Shown here: positions 1 to 10,255 of the stretch, piece after piece
Numbering within the stretch: the stretch's first letter is position 1
How the letters are laid out: every line of letters begins with the position of its first letter
Source of the DNA: Ypsolopha sequella
Lineage: Eukaryota > Arthropoda > Insecta > Lepidoptera > Ypsolophidae
NCBI GenBank assembly: GCA_934047225.1
Contig: OW203984.1
Location: forward strand, 3,605,201 to 3,669,200
Direction: 5' to 3'
Length of the DNA stretch: 64,000 nt
Translations under genes and position numbers: made by a program
Notes under the pieces: generated by a model
Database searches by the model: none
Told to the model about the DNA's origin: nothing
What the model saw: only the letters and a program-made list of their open reading frames with translations

Positions 1-2346
1 TTACAGTGGTCGCCTGATTCTGACGAGTTCTCTTTTACTGTATCGCTAGATAGTCGCCCATGTACTAAAAGCAATGTTTTGTCCGTGATAGCACGTCAGT
101 ACGACGTCCTCGGCTTTACCGCTCCTGTGATCTTGTACGCAAAATTACTCTTGCAGAAAATCTGTATTTTAAAATTAGACTGGGATGAAACACTACCCTC
201 TGATATTGCGCAGATTTGGCAAAACTATTTGAAGGAGCTACCTGTTTTGCGGGATTTACGTATTAAACGCCACTTAGACGTGTTCCAAAATTCGAAAATT
301 TCGATAATATCATTTGCAGACGCAAGTGAACGTGGATACGGATGTGTCGTATATATTAGAGTACAAGATGACTCAGACACTTGCACTAGCATTCGGCTGG
401 TATGCGCAAAGTCAAAAGTCTGTCCGCTCAAGACCGTCAGTGTCGCCCGCCTTGAGCTTTGTGCCTCGTTACTCATGTCGAAATTAACTCGTCGTGTAGT
501 TGACGCTTATAAAATACGTCACAATATTGAACGTATTTACTGTTTTACCGATTCTATGGTAACTTTACACTGGATACATTCCTCACCGCACAGGTTTAAA
601 ACCTTTGTCGCGACGCGTATAACAAAAATAATATCCGCTATTCCCGCTGAATGTTTTTACCATACAGCTGGTTCTCAAAACCCGAGCGACTGTCTTTCCC
701 GTGGTCTCACTCCCACGCAGTTGATGAGTCACCCGCTCTGGTTCACTGGACCTGCTTGGCTTTATCTGGACGCTAAAGAGTGGCCAATCAAAACAATAGA
801 ATCAGCTTCTATTGAAGAAAACTTGCCGGAATCAAAAACAATTTCTCTTCCCGCTTTTAGTAATGAAGAACCGCATCCACTTCTTTCTCTTTCGGAAAGA
901 ATTTCGTCATGGCTTGTGCTTTTACACACAATCATTTACATCTACCGATTTTTACGTATTTTACCGCGCTCTAATATTTTTACCGCTACCGATATGGATT
1001 TCGCTGAAGTTGCATTGATTAAAGCTCTTCAAGCATTTTATTTTCTTGATGAAATAAAAAGATTAAAGTCAAATAAACTTTGTTCTCCCGCTTTAAATCG
1101 ACTATCGCCATTTTTAGATAAAAATGGATTGTTACGCGTTGGTGGTCGACTTCGCAACACAGACATGACGTTCGATCAACAACACCCTGTGTTGTTACCT
1201 CGTAAAAATCATATTGTCGAATTGATTATCATTCATTATCATCGCAAAAATTGTCACACTGGACCAGTGGCTTTAATGTCAATAATCCGCCAAAAATTTT
1301 GGATACTTTCCTGTCGAAATATTGTTCGTCGCGTAATACATAGCTGCAATTATTGTTTTAAGGCGAAGCCGAGACAAACCTTCCCTTTCATGGCAGATTT
1401 ACCATCATGCCGCGTTAATGAGGCTAAAGCTTTTGTCCACTGCGCTGTGGATTATTGTGGTCCTATCAGTATCACTCCGTATCGAAAACGTGGAGTCCGT
1501 CCCGTCAAATGTTACCTCTGCATATTTGTATGCCTGGTGACTCGTGCAGTTCACGTTGAATTGGCAACTGATCTTAGCACGAACACTTTTCTTTCCGCGT
1601 TCAAACGTTTTTTATCTAGACGTGGAGCAGTGTCTTTCGTATATTCTGATAATGCTACGAACTTTGTAGGCGCTAGAAATGCCCTCTCAGAAATTTACAA
1701 TTTGACAAATTCCGAAGAATTTAAAACGTCTTTCGCGAATGAACTTGCCGATCATAGAATACAATGGAAATTTAATATTCCACGTAGCCCACATTTTGGG
1801 GGACATTATGAGATATATGTCAAAGGATTTAAGACGCATTTGCATAGAGTAGTAGGTACTCAACTGTTGACCTACGAAGAATTATTAACTGTAGTTACGC
1901 AAATAGAATGTGTCATAAATTCTCGTCCGCTTACGCTGCTGAGTGAAGATCCATCTGAACTTAGCGCGTTAACTCCTGCACATTTTCTGATGTCAACTCC
2001 TTTAAAAGAATTACCCGCTTGCAAGGTGGCTGATGAGCCAGTTAATTTATTACGTCGCTACGCGTTGCTTGATCAAATGGTAGAATCGTTCGCGAGGCGA
2101 TGGAAGAATGATTATCTCCATCTTCTCCAGTCTAGAGGAAAATGGAATACACCTACCAACCCAATCAAAATTGGATCTGTTGTCGTTGTAGTTACCGACA
2201 ATACTCCACCGCTTCAATGGCCGCTCGGTGTCATTGTAGCTGTATACCCTGGCAAAGATAATGTCATTAGGGTAGCTTCTGTCAAAACGACGACAGGTGT
2301 TTACAAACGACCTGTCGTGCGTCTTTGCCCTCTCCCATCTCAATAA
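1..2346 (+). CDS. BEL/Pao retrotransposon pol, 3' part
   Basis: Partial polyprotein, open at the window start (the frame reads through from base 1) and ending in TAA; 781 residues are visible. Counted from base 1: RNase H-like region with SFADAS (~103), the acidic TDS (~183) and NPSDCLSRG (~227); integrase zinc-binding region with HYHRKNCH (~411) and CNYC (~448); integrase core with VDYCG (~483), SDNATNF (~549) and GGHYEIYVK (~600), giving the expected D, D and E; then a C-terminal basic/SH3-like region typical of BEL/Pao (~690-780). Reverse transcriptase and gag lie outside the window. The protein would make and integrate element cDNA. There is no internal stop or frameshift, unlike every other element here, so this copy is comparatively young. 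Family assignment is from motif order; the visible part looks complete in its active-site residues. Confidence 0.93.
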   Translation, partial: LQWSPDSDEFSFTVSLDSRPCTKSNVLSVIARQYDVLGFTAPVILYAKLLLQKICILKLDWDETLPSDIAQIWQNYLKELPVLRDLRIKRHLDVFQNSKISIISFADASERGYGCVVYIRVQDDSDTCTSIRLVCAKSKVCPLKTVSVARLELCASLLMSKLTRRVVDAYKIRHNIERIYCFTDSMVTLHWIHSSPHRFKTFVATRITKIISAIPAECFYHTAGSQNPSDCLSRGLTPTQLMSHPLWFTGPAWLYLDAKEWPIKTIESASIEENLPESKTISLPAFSNEEPHPLLSLSERISSWLVLLHTIIYIYRFLRILPRSNIFTATDMDFAEVALIKALQAFYFLDEIKRLKSNKLCSPALNRLSPFLDKNGLLRVGGRLRNTDMTFDQQHPVLLPRKNHIVELIIIHYHRKNCHTGPVALMSIIRQKFWILSCRNIVRRVIHSCNYCFKAKPRQTFPFMADLPSCRVNEAKAFVHCAVDYCGPISITPYRKRGVRPVKCYLCIFVCLVTRAVHVELATDLSTNTFLSAFKRFLSRRGAVSFVYSDNATNFVGARNALSEIYNLTNSEEFKTSFANELADHRIQWKFNIPRSPHFGGHYEIYVKGFKTHLHRVVGTQLLTYEELLTVVTQIECVINSRPLTLLSEDPSELSALTPAHFLMSTPLKELPACKVADEPVNLLRRYALLDQMVESFARRWKNDYLHLLQSRGKWNTPTNPIKIGSVVVVVTDNTPPLQWPLGVIVAVYPGKDNVIRVASVKTTTGVYKRPVVRLCPLPSQ

Positions 2347-2446
2347 CTCCTTTCTTTGCCCCCGCTTCAAAATTTCGTTATTCTCTGTCTTATTTTTACT
2401 TTTCTATTCTTATTTTAAAACCAATGGTTTTAACGCCGGGGGCAAA

Positions 2447-2911
2447 TGTTCGCGCCACTTCTTGTGGCTCTCATACTGCGAGGTAGTTGTGAATTAATAT
2501 TTGCAACTGTCATTTTCGCTGCATCTCCACCCGCTTAGTTTTGGACGCAAATCAATCAGTCGTCAATCAGAAGCCTTTCACGCCGGAGGTATACGCTGAT
2601 TGTCATTCGACTAGGTCCTACCTCGACCCTACCGCCCGCCATTTTGAGATCGCACCCGCTGTGCGCCTCATTTTCATCTATTACTATTACGAAGAAGATT
2701 AGCCGAGAAGAGCGCAACCAGGCACGAAGAGGAAGAAGAAAACCATCTTGGAGAACACCAGAGACTTGGTGGCTCAGGCGAAGCGTGGTTTGTGGTGCAT
2801 GCAGCTCCTTCCCAAGGTCAGATCTTTCATCTTCGTAATTATTTCTCTTCACTTCCCGCTATTTTTAAAACCTATGGTGATACAAAGCACTGCCGTCATA
2901 TCGCGTGCTCA
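2447..2911 (+). repeat. Probable 3' LTR of the BEL/Pao element
   Basis: Starts TGTTCGCGCC directly after a G-rich stretch (GGGGGCAAA) that may serve as polypurine tract, 100 bases after the pol stop. The end is set at CTCA because the next bases match the end of another repeat (TTTGGCACCC then GGGTACGGAACCC). About 465 bp with TG...CA ends. The 5' LTR is outside the window, so the right boundary is inferred. Confidence 0.6.
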
Positions 2912-2949
2912 GGATCCCATTTGGCACCCTTTGGGTACGGAACCCTAAT
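2912..2949 (+). repeat. End of GGTTCCGTA repeat, subfamily 2
   Basis: Short end fragment with CCCTTTGGGTACGGAACCCTAA, close to the longer copy ending near 34279. The BEL element appears to have inserted into this older repeat; the other half would lie left of the window. Confidence 0.6.
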
Positions 2950-3278
2950 TTTCATGCCAACAATGTAGAGCTATTTGTCTTGCAAGTTTTCCTGAAAGTG
3001 AAAGGAGTTTAACATAAAATGTTCCGATACAATGATTCAGTAAAAAAGCTAATATTAAAATTCCAGTTCCTTATTTGGAACACAGTTGGTAACTTGGAGC
3101 TATATGCATACCGGAAGATCTACCCCCCTTTAAATATGTATCAAAATAATAACAACAAAATAAGGACACAGAATGTTTTTGTTCTATGAGTTTGAAGTAA
3201 CGGAAAGTTGATGATCTAAAAATATAATTAAAAGGCAGCGGAAATTTAAGATATACAGTTGTATATTAATGTAAATTA
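2950..3278. other. Unassigned AT-rich stretch
   Basis: No coding frame, inverted repeat or match to another part of the window seen. Confidence 0.5.
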
Positions 3279-3670
3279 TTTTTCAATGCATGTGCTCGTA
3301 AAGGCCCACTTTTTATGCATCAAAACCGAACAGAAAGTCGATTATTTTGCCCTAGGGCTTTTATTATTATTTTTTTTTATTTGTTTGCAATGGTTGGCTA
3401 ACCTGCAGCCTTTCCTGTCTACCATAGATGTTATACTTTTTTTTCCACTGTTTAACGGCTCTGGATACAATCCTTTTGAGCCAATCATAATTGAAAGTTC
3501 ACAAGATTATATTTGTTTTCATTTCCTCACACTATGCATTGAAAAACGTAGTATGATACACGGGCGTAAAAGCAATAAATTACTCGGTTACGTTTAAAAC
3601 ACTCGCTACGCTCGTGTTTTAAATCGTCCTCGTAATTTATTCCTTTTCGCCCTAGTAGCATAGACTACTA
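3279..3670 (+). mobile_element. Foldback element FB1, longest copy
   Basis: About 390 bp shared with 19322-19471, 30620-30826, 42297-42655 and 52389-52779. Left part begins TTTTTCAATGCATGTG, which returns inverted as CATTGAAAAACG near 3537-3548. The right part (3548-3669) is a long imperfect palindrome: GTAGTATGATAC...CGGGCG...AATAAATTAC on one arm, GTAATTTATT...CGCCC...GTAGCATAGACTAC on the other, tip ACTCGCTACGCTCGTG. A 112-codon frame on + looks non-coding because it is not kept in the other copies. Non-autonomous; superfamily unknown. Confidence 0.75.
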
Positions 3671-3802
3671 TAAGTGGATACTTCTTATAAATTTTATTTA
3701 AATATTTTATTGTGTTAGTATTGTGCTATATTATTTATTGTGCTTACAAACTAAGTTAGTAGTTAGTAGTATTTCATCCACTTAAAGTGACATGTTTTAG
3801 TA

Positions 3803-3925
3803 CATCCATCCATCCATCCATCAGCCTAGTTCGTCCACTGCTCCACTCTCCCGAATCACTTCGAGGGGGTCTCCAAGTAAGATGGTGGTACCTCCACAGT
3901 CGAGCCTGGCATCAGCTCTACCACC
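3803..3925 (-). mobile_element. SINE-like element B, internally deleted copy
   Basis: On the minus strand it starts at GGTGGTAGAGCTGATGCC, as do the copies at 37872-38216 and 62180-62520, and ends in GGCTGATGGATGG with about four GATG tail units. The middle (roughly 220 bp) is missing. The GATG tail resembles RTE-type LINE tails. Confidence 0.65.
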
Positions 3926-3986
3926 TTTTGTATGTTAAATAAAATAAGAAAACAGAAACCCATAAAAATGAAAATAAAATAAAATG

Positions 3987-4190
3987 TATTCATCTTGATT
4001 TTGAACATAAACTCTTGTACAAGTTGTTTCATAACACAATTATATTTGTTGCACACTTCCCGTTGCACACTTCCCAACCGGTTTCGGAAATTAATCCATC
4101 TTCAGGGGATACAGAATATTTATTATTTTAATATACGAGCCATAAAACGACAAACGTATGTCAAGTACGTTTATGTTCAAAATCAAGATG
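3987..4190. repeat. 22-bp inverted repeat around Penelope-like 3' motif
   Basis: CATCTTGATTTTGAACATAA near 3990 returns as its exact complement near 4168-4190. Inside, on the minus strand at 4076-4106, is CCTGAAGATGG...TCCGAAACCGG, a pattern (CTGA..GA, short stem, GAAAC) like hammerhead-derived modules of Penelope-like elements. A similar module lies at 43346-43385. Also holds GTTGCACACTTCCC twice in tandem. Confidence 0.35.
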
Positions 4191-4437
4191 CTTTCTATGT
4201 TTCATCAAGTGCCGACAATCGCAAGTATAAATCATGTAAAATGTATTCATTAAGATTTTTACATTTGCAAAAACTTTCGTTGGGGCCCCGTGTTACAAGA
4301 ACTGAAGTACGGGAGGTTGTAAAACATAATTAGTCATATTTAGAAATCTCTCGAATAGGTTTTGATGTGGTTCTGTTTGCTTGAGGACTACATTATGACC
4401 TTTCATTTAAGATATGTCTTGATCTTGGCGGTGCATG

Positions 4438-4590
4438 GACCGAATTTGCCCACTGTCGCCTGTGTGGTCTACCCGCCACCCATCGCGCTGGGACGTTGTC
4501 TGTGAAACGTGGGTGTACGAGTGTTGACTGTGACTTGCATTACACAGTTCATACTCGGAAACACCTCTGACACCCCTGAGTGTAAATTAA
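4438..4590 (+). mobile_element. tRNA-SINE A, 3' body fragment
   Basis: Carries CACCCATCGCGCTGGGACG and GTGACTTGCATT..CACAGTTC, the body of the full copy at 21975-22252 (minus strand). Head missing; ends in an A-rich run. Confidence 0.65.
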
Positions 4591-4728
4591 TAAAAAAAAA
4601 AAACTTTCATATAAAAAGATATTCAAAATGAATTCTAAAAACGATACACTTACGAGTTCTTACAACTTATTTATAACAACGAAGAAGTAAAATCTGTATG
4701 AGCATAAAGGGGGGACAATAGTATATTT

Positions 4729-4849
4729 CGTGACGAGTATAAAATGGCGGATTTTCTTACCCGAGGAATGAAGCTGAAAGACGTGAGCCGAAGGCGAACG
4801 TCGAAAGCTTACATTCCGAGGGTAAGATAACCCATTTTTACTTGTTGCG
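4729..4849. repeat. Foldback hairpin FB2
   Basis: 121-bp imperfect palindrome with arms of about 58 bases: CGTGACGAGTA..AAATGG / CCATTTTTACTTGTTGCG outside, CTTACCCGAGGAATG / CATTCCGAGGGTAAG in the middle, GACGTGAGCC-GAA-GGCGAACGTC at the tip. No second copy in this window. Confidence 0.75.
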
Positions 4850-5502
4850 AACGATGCTTTTTCTACTACCTGATATATGTATTTCAATATTAAATTTTTA
4901 CTTTCAAATTATAATGTATTTTATGGCTTTGCAAAGCGCGGCGCGGTTTTTACCTTTTTTTTTCAGGCTTCGGCCGGGGCGGCTTTTATTTTTGGGCAGT
5001 ATCATTTTGCGAAAAAAGAGTGTCAGATGCGATATAACCAATTATGTCGTGAATCGGAACGCAGGGAATTTTGATTCTAAAGACAAACTAAGGACGTCAA
5101 AAAGAACCTAATTTAGCATGAAATGAAGACAAACGTCAAAAAGAACCTAAATTTGCAATAGATGAAATTTCAATACGCAACGGGGCCCGGAAAGTTCGAT
5201 TTTCAAAACAAATTTCGAGTATTAAATGGAACTTTTTCATAAAGGTAGTAGAAAAAATAGTTTTCATGTGCTCAATTCGGACTTTTTTCTCAACCGTAAT
5301 AATAGCTGACGTCACCAACCTGTTTTCAATTCAGAATATACAGCCATGAAAACACAAAATTACATGCATTTAATGTACGCTAAAATGGAATTTATGCCTA
5401 TTACAATAAGTGTGTCACTATACAAACTGACAAGTTTGTTAGCACGCAATGCACGACCGACTCAACTTTTTGTATTGTGTCAACGCCGACGGATCTCATT
5501 TA
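4850..5502. other. Unassigned stretch
   Basis: A GC-richer patch (4935-4995) and a short direct repeat ACGTCAAAAAGAACCTAA near 5094 and 5133; otherwise nothing recognised. Confidence 0.5.
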
Positions 5503-5565
5503 TACAGGGCGTTAAAATGATGTTGCTGAAGCCGGAAACTGGTGATAGCTAATACTCCTCTATAC

Positions 5566-6613
5566 CAGAGGTAGCCAAACTTTTAACCTGTGAGGTCTAC
5601 TTGTGTTCAAAAATATGCCATGTAGTCGACTGCAAAGGGGGAAAAAACAATTTTTGTGATGAGTTAGTGAAGTAAGTATTTATTAATTGATAGTACAAAG
5701 TTTGCATTTTTCACTACACCTTGCGTTCCTGGGTAGATATTTGACACAGCATATGCTTTAGAATTTCATCACATTGGGCAGCGTAAATAAGTAATAAATA
5801 AATAAAATAAAATAGCTTTATTGTTTAAAAACAGAGCATTTACACAAGTTACAAGGGCCCCTGTACTAGACCTGAAAGACCTGATTTACTGGGTGCCCCG
5901 CTCTACCACCAAGACAATTAATATTTAAACTTAATTATAAGTAGGTTCAGCTTTGTTAATAATAAATTGATAAATCTTACTCTAACGAAAATACTATATT
6001 AGTATTACTAATAAATACTAATATTAAGTTAACATAATATGTTTGTTTTATTGTGTGTGTGTGTGAGGGTGTGTAGAAGTGTGTGAGAAGGTGTAGAAGG
6101 GTGTGTGAGGATGTGTATGTGTGTGATGTAACTAACGGCGTTGCGCAAACAGGAAGTTAAGTGGGCCTCTGTCATAGTTTTACTATGCCTCTGGTGAGAG
6201 GCGTTTCTCCGGATTTGTAACAAAATATGAAAAAATAATTATAACGCCTAAAATACAACTCTAAGCTAAAAAAAACAGATTTTTAAAAGTTTCCTTAATG
6301 CATAAATATATTTTTAATGATATTACAATAGCTATAAAAAAATCCTGTTCCATAGTTGTGAAACCGGCCGTAAATTCATAAAATAGCAAACTTTTAACAA
6401 TTAGTCTTTTTTAGCTAAAAGTTGTATTTTGGCTATTATAATTTTTCTTCATATATTTTTGATACAAATTCGGAGAGAACGATGTTTGGTTTTTATTGTA
6501 TTCATACTGGAAAATATTAAAAATAGCAATTTTTTTATCTTTTTTATTTAATTTACTTGAACTAGTGCGGGCTATTTAAATCTCCTTCGCGGTCAACCTC
6601 TTAGCCACCACTG
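5566..6613. mobile_element. hAT-like non-autonomous element with 8-bp target duplication
   Basis: Ends CAGAGGTAGCC and, inverted, CAGTGGTGGCT (complement of AGCCACCACTG). Over the first 23 bases the two ends match at most positions. Flanked on both sides by CTCTATAC (5558-5565 and 6614-6621), the 8-bp duplication expected of hAT elements. 1048 bp, no transposase frame; a LINE 3' end sits inside. Confidence 0.85.
5785..6215 (-). mobile_element. LINE 3' end inside the hAT-like element
   Basis: Minus-strand element: AATAAA signal and A/T-rich tail (TTTATTTATTTATT) at the left, then a CA-rich stretch (GT-rich on +, 6050-6125) resembling 46685-47130, then a short degenerate coding-like end. Heavily 5'-truncated. 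Confidence 0.5.
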
Positions 6614-6621
6614 CTCTATAC

Positions 6622-7960
6622 AAAAAACTTTCAGAGAAAAAAATTAAGAAATCGTGAAAAAGAATCGGTTGTTTTATATATTTTGGTCGAGTAGGTATGT
6701 AACTTTTCGGCTGATTTTTTTTCGCGATTTGAGTTTTAATTTCATAGTAAAAGTTGGTATGGACTACAGTTGCCACAAAATAAGAGGCCCGTTTTGACAG
6801 ATAAGAACGACCATAGAATATAACTTTACATGTAATAAATGAAACGGTTAACAAATAATTATTAACTTATTGGGTTTAAAGAAAATAAATAAACGTTTTT
6901 TAATTATCACGGAACATATTTCAAGTACTATTTTCACGCATATTCCAAAATAAAATGCAATTTTGAATTACTACACAATGTCTCAAAAACAGTTACATTC
7001 TCAGTCAATTTTTTCTTAATAATAGTGTTGTAACCAGATAATCGCCTAATTTCAGGGACTCAATTCGATTCCACGTGAAAATAATTAACTTGTTTTAATA
7101 TTAATAAAATAATTGTAATGATCTGTAATTAGCTTTTGTGAGACCAGTACACAAAAAGCCAAGTTTAAATTTCCTTTTTTTTATGCAAATATAAACTTTT
7201 TAGATTTGAACATTTGCATGTATTTGTAACGGTGTCGCGTATACCGAAAAATATAATATAATAATTGTGCTAAATAATGTTACATACCACTTAGCTTTTA
7301 AACTTATAGTTTACAAAAACAAAAAATATATATATAAAAAACATGCATTTATTGCTTAAAGTCCCATTTTTTTTTATTAATGAATTGGTTTACAGGCAGT
7401 TTTCCATAAATCATCCTATCAATAGACAGATTGGCTGGTAAGAAATATGGCAGTATTTTTTTTTTATAAGGCATGGAGCTATTCTTTCATCTTGAAGCCT
7501 ACATATTTTTCTTACTGGCCAGTATTTTATATCTATCAACGCTCAGACCTCTATCTAATTTGAGGTCAGTGAAGTACAACATTACAAAATATTACTGGCA
7601 CGTAAGAATTTCCATTTCAGATTATTTTCGTAGAGAAAAAAAATTAAAAGCTGGTTTTAGCACCCGAAATATCTTTCTATCACCATATTGGAAGTCGTTG
7701 TGCTCCCGTTTGTTTTTTTTCTTGTGACTTTAGGCTTTACTTTTGAACTGTTTATATTTTCTTTCACGTTGACTTTGGCAATTATGTTTATTCTGGAAAT
7801 TATAACCAATAAACTTGAAAATATTTCAAACGATAACAAACTCATAATATTTTGAATCGATTTCTTGTGAGAATCGGTTGACCTAGTTACCGATTTGCAT
7901 GGTTCACATCCATAGATACGTTGCGATGACATATGTCAAAACGGACCTATTACATTGTGA
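6622..7960. other. Interior of the 2.5-kb element, no gene
   Basis: AT-rich. 6640-6800 shares scattered words with 39440-39560 (GGTCGA, GCTGATTTTTTTTCGC). No open frame with recognisable motifs. Confidence 0.5.
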
Positions 7961-8017
7961 CTACTTTAGTACTATCGCCAGTTTCCGGCTTCCGCAACGT
8001 TATTTTAACACCCTCTA

Positions 8018-8519
8018 TACAGAACCTGAAACTGCGAATGTTCTGCTTGAGGTCCAACTCGTTCAACGTTCTGACAGTGTTTGTGGTTCCGCCAACAATT
8101 TGTATGGGTCGATGTCCGCCAGTCTGGGACATATCCTAAGAACGGATAAGCCTTAAACTCGGAATAAAGATGGAAAAGTAATGTGAAGTCTCGAGAAATA
8201 TAGAGGAAAATATCTTTGATGACGTCACACTTTTAAAACATTTTGGAAATTTGGGTTGAGTGTTTAAAAAGCGTAAATAGATATTAAATATATATTTACC
8301 ATTTAATATTTATTTAATATTATGAATATGCAAATAGATATTTAATTCAAATTTCTAAATTGTTTTAAAAGTGAGTGTTCACAATTATTAAGTATTTAAA
8401 AAATATGATAAAATTATAAATTACTAATGTAATGATTATTTTAAATATTTAGGTATTGTGTTTTTTGGTTCAATGTTAGCAAAACATTTTTTATCATGTG
8501 ATCGGATGTCTAGGTACAA
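8018..8519. other. Unassigned AT-rich stretch
   Basis: No inverted repeat, coding signal or dispersed match seen. Confidence 0.5.
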
Positions 8520-9426
8520 GGTGAAATTTAATCAATCGACCGATTCATAGTGGAGACTCGGTTAGTGATCAGGGACAAGGTTCAATGATTGTTTAGAATA
8601 AAATGTATATTTCGGAACGTATCCGACAATGGTCTATATATTTTGTCTATGGACTTGGAGCTGTCAAAAAACGAGGGACGTGGACATTATAACAGATCGT
8701 GGCCGATTTTATAAAATGTGATATTAAGGGCTTAATACAAGGGAAATCGATGTGGACATCGTAAAAAACATTATTAAGTCAAGGTCTGACAATATTTTGG
8801 CGTGAAGGCCACTATCAGTGTATTTCCTGTGTGTGTGTGTGACATAACCTGAACACGCGGTGTGCGACAAGTGGACTTGTAAATTACCATTTCTTCTGGG
8901 TTCGGATGCATCCCGGGGTAGGTGGGTCGTGTTTAGATTCTTCGTGGAAGGTGAACCACGTGCCACAACACCGGCACACTTTGGACTCCGCAGCGGAAGG
9001 ATTCCGTGCGAAGACTAGCTGATGAGGTCATCATACACTTGTCTGGTAGGACATTTCGTACATTCTTTTGTAGAATATAAGATATTTGTAGAATATAAGA
9101 TATTTGTAGAATATAGATCTGGGACAGCTTATGGGCCCCTGTTCCAGCTGCTAATATCGCCCTTTAGCATACAATTAGTGGTGTCTGAGCGTGGTTATGG
9201 AACCCTCGCACCAGTGACGCCGATGCCCGTCACTAGTCAGAAATATTACCACTTCTTTAAGCTACAATGATCCTGTTTTCGAAATCATAAAACAAAAATT
9301 TATTCCTATACGAATTGTACGGGAGCAATCTTTTTTTTTTAATTTCACCTGACGTTTTATTAAACATTATTCCTGATCACTCACCGAGTCGTCAGTATGA
9401 ATTCAGGTGGTTGATTAAATTTCACC
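8520..9426. mobile_element. MITE D, interrupted copy
   Basis: Ends GGTGAAATTTAATCAATCG and complement of GGTGAAATTTAATCAACCAC; the subterminal word GACTCGGTTAGTGATCAGG (left) recurs inverted on the right. Same family as 45039-45291, which is uninterrupted and about 250 bp. The extra length here is a 675-bp insertion. Confidence 0.8.
8590..9264. mobile_element. 675-bp insertion in MITE D
   Basis: Bounded by a 7-bp direct repeat CAATGAT (8583-8589 and 9265-9271); the sibling MITE has the site once. Contains GTAGAATATAAGATATTT in tandem near 9069-9110 and a piece at 9195-9240 matching the middle of SINE-like element B (GGAACCCTCGCACCAGTGAC). Starts TGTTTAGAAT, ends TTTAAGCTA. Family unknown. 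Confidence 0.6.
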
Positions 9427-10129
9427 TTATATTTCTTTGGAAAAGTTATTCAGAAATATGCAGAATAATCTTTAGTTAAAAGAAATACGTTTATTATAAT
9501 TTATTTAACATATAGGTAGATAAACTTACACCTCTATCCCAAAGTGATAGGCAGACACAGGTTTTCTTTATCTGCTGCGATCCTGACTTACCTCTTTTTT
9601 TTCACAAGCTTGTCTGTCATATTCGCGTTATATTAGGCTGAAATATTAGGGCTGAAAAATGACCCCACGATAAATAGTGTTGAATACAATTTTGTATAGC
9701 GACGCGACGGCTCCAATAGGGTTCACTGTGTTTTCGAGTCAGCCAATCGCGGCTGGCATAGTGCCTCATGACAACAGTATGAACTAATCACAAGCTTTTT
9801 GCACTTTTCAGTCTCTGGTGCCATTTTCGAATGACACGTTTTTCTAAATGAGTCTTCTATGTTTTTTTTCATTTGCCGCTTTCAAGTAAGGTTCATTTCA
9901 GGGCGCAATGCAAAGTGGCTGTTACGACGATCACTGCTTCGCCGATAAACGCAGAATAGTGATAATGATACTTTTCTTAAATGATAAATCAGATAGATAC
10001 TTGAAAGTTATCAAAATGTTCGATTTTTTTATTGCTCGTGTGTGAATAAGTTTAAACGTAGTCCCGTTTATATACCACTTTCACTATACCCTCGACATGG
10101 TACCGACTAAACCCGATTTTAGGACAAAC
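9427..10129. other. Unassigned stretch
   Basis: Mixed composition without long frames. No match to other parts of the window noticed. Confidence 0.45.
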
Positions 10130-10252
10130 TTGTTTTGCCTAGGATGAACTGATTGCTCATTTTTCATTTAAAAACAAAACATCTACAGGCTCGCTTCTGC
10201 GCTAAGGGATCCCTGAAAAGAACTACGTGGTAGTTTGCCCTAGGCAAAACGA
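10130..10252. repeat. Short inverted-repeat unit
   Basis: TTGTTTTGCCTAGG at the left returns as CCTAGGCAAAACGA at the right, about 120 bp apart. Possibly a small MITE; single copy. Confidence 0.45.
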
Positions 10253-10255
10253 GCT

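Larger units (their letters stand above)
5503..8017 (+). mobile_element. 2.5-kb element with ~45-bp terminal inverted repeats
   Basis: Left end CAGGGCGTTAAAATGATG.. AAGCCGGAAACTGGTGATAG (5505-5548); right end is the complement of GAGGGTGTTAAAATAACG.. AAGCCGGAAACTGGCGATAG (7967-8015). Both are flanked by TATA. A truncated relative begins at 39360 and continues into sequence resembling 6640-6800 here, so the interior belongs to the same family. No transposase frame; superfamily unknown. It contains the hAT-like element at 5566-6613. Confidence 0.7.

Noticed and set aside
2050..2370. 106-codon minus frame
   Set aside because: Shadow of the BEL/Pao pol frame on the opposite strand.
3259..3597. 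112-codon open frame on +
   Set aside because: It runs through the foldback element FB1 and its terminal palindrome; the frame is not kept in the other copies.
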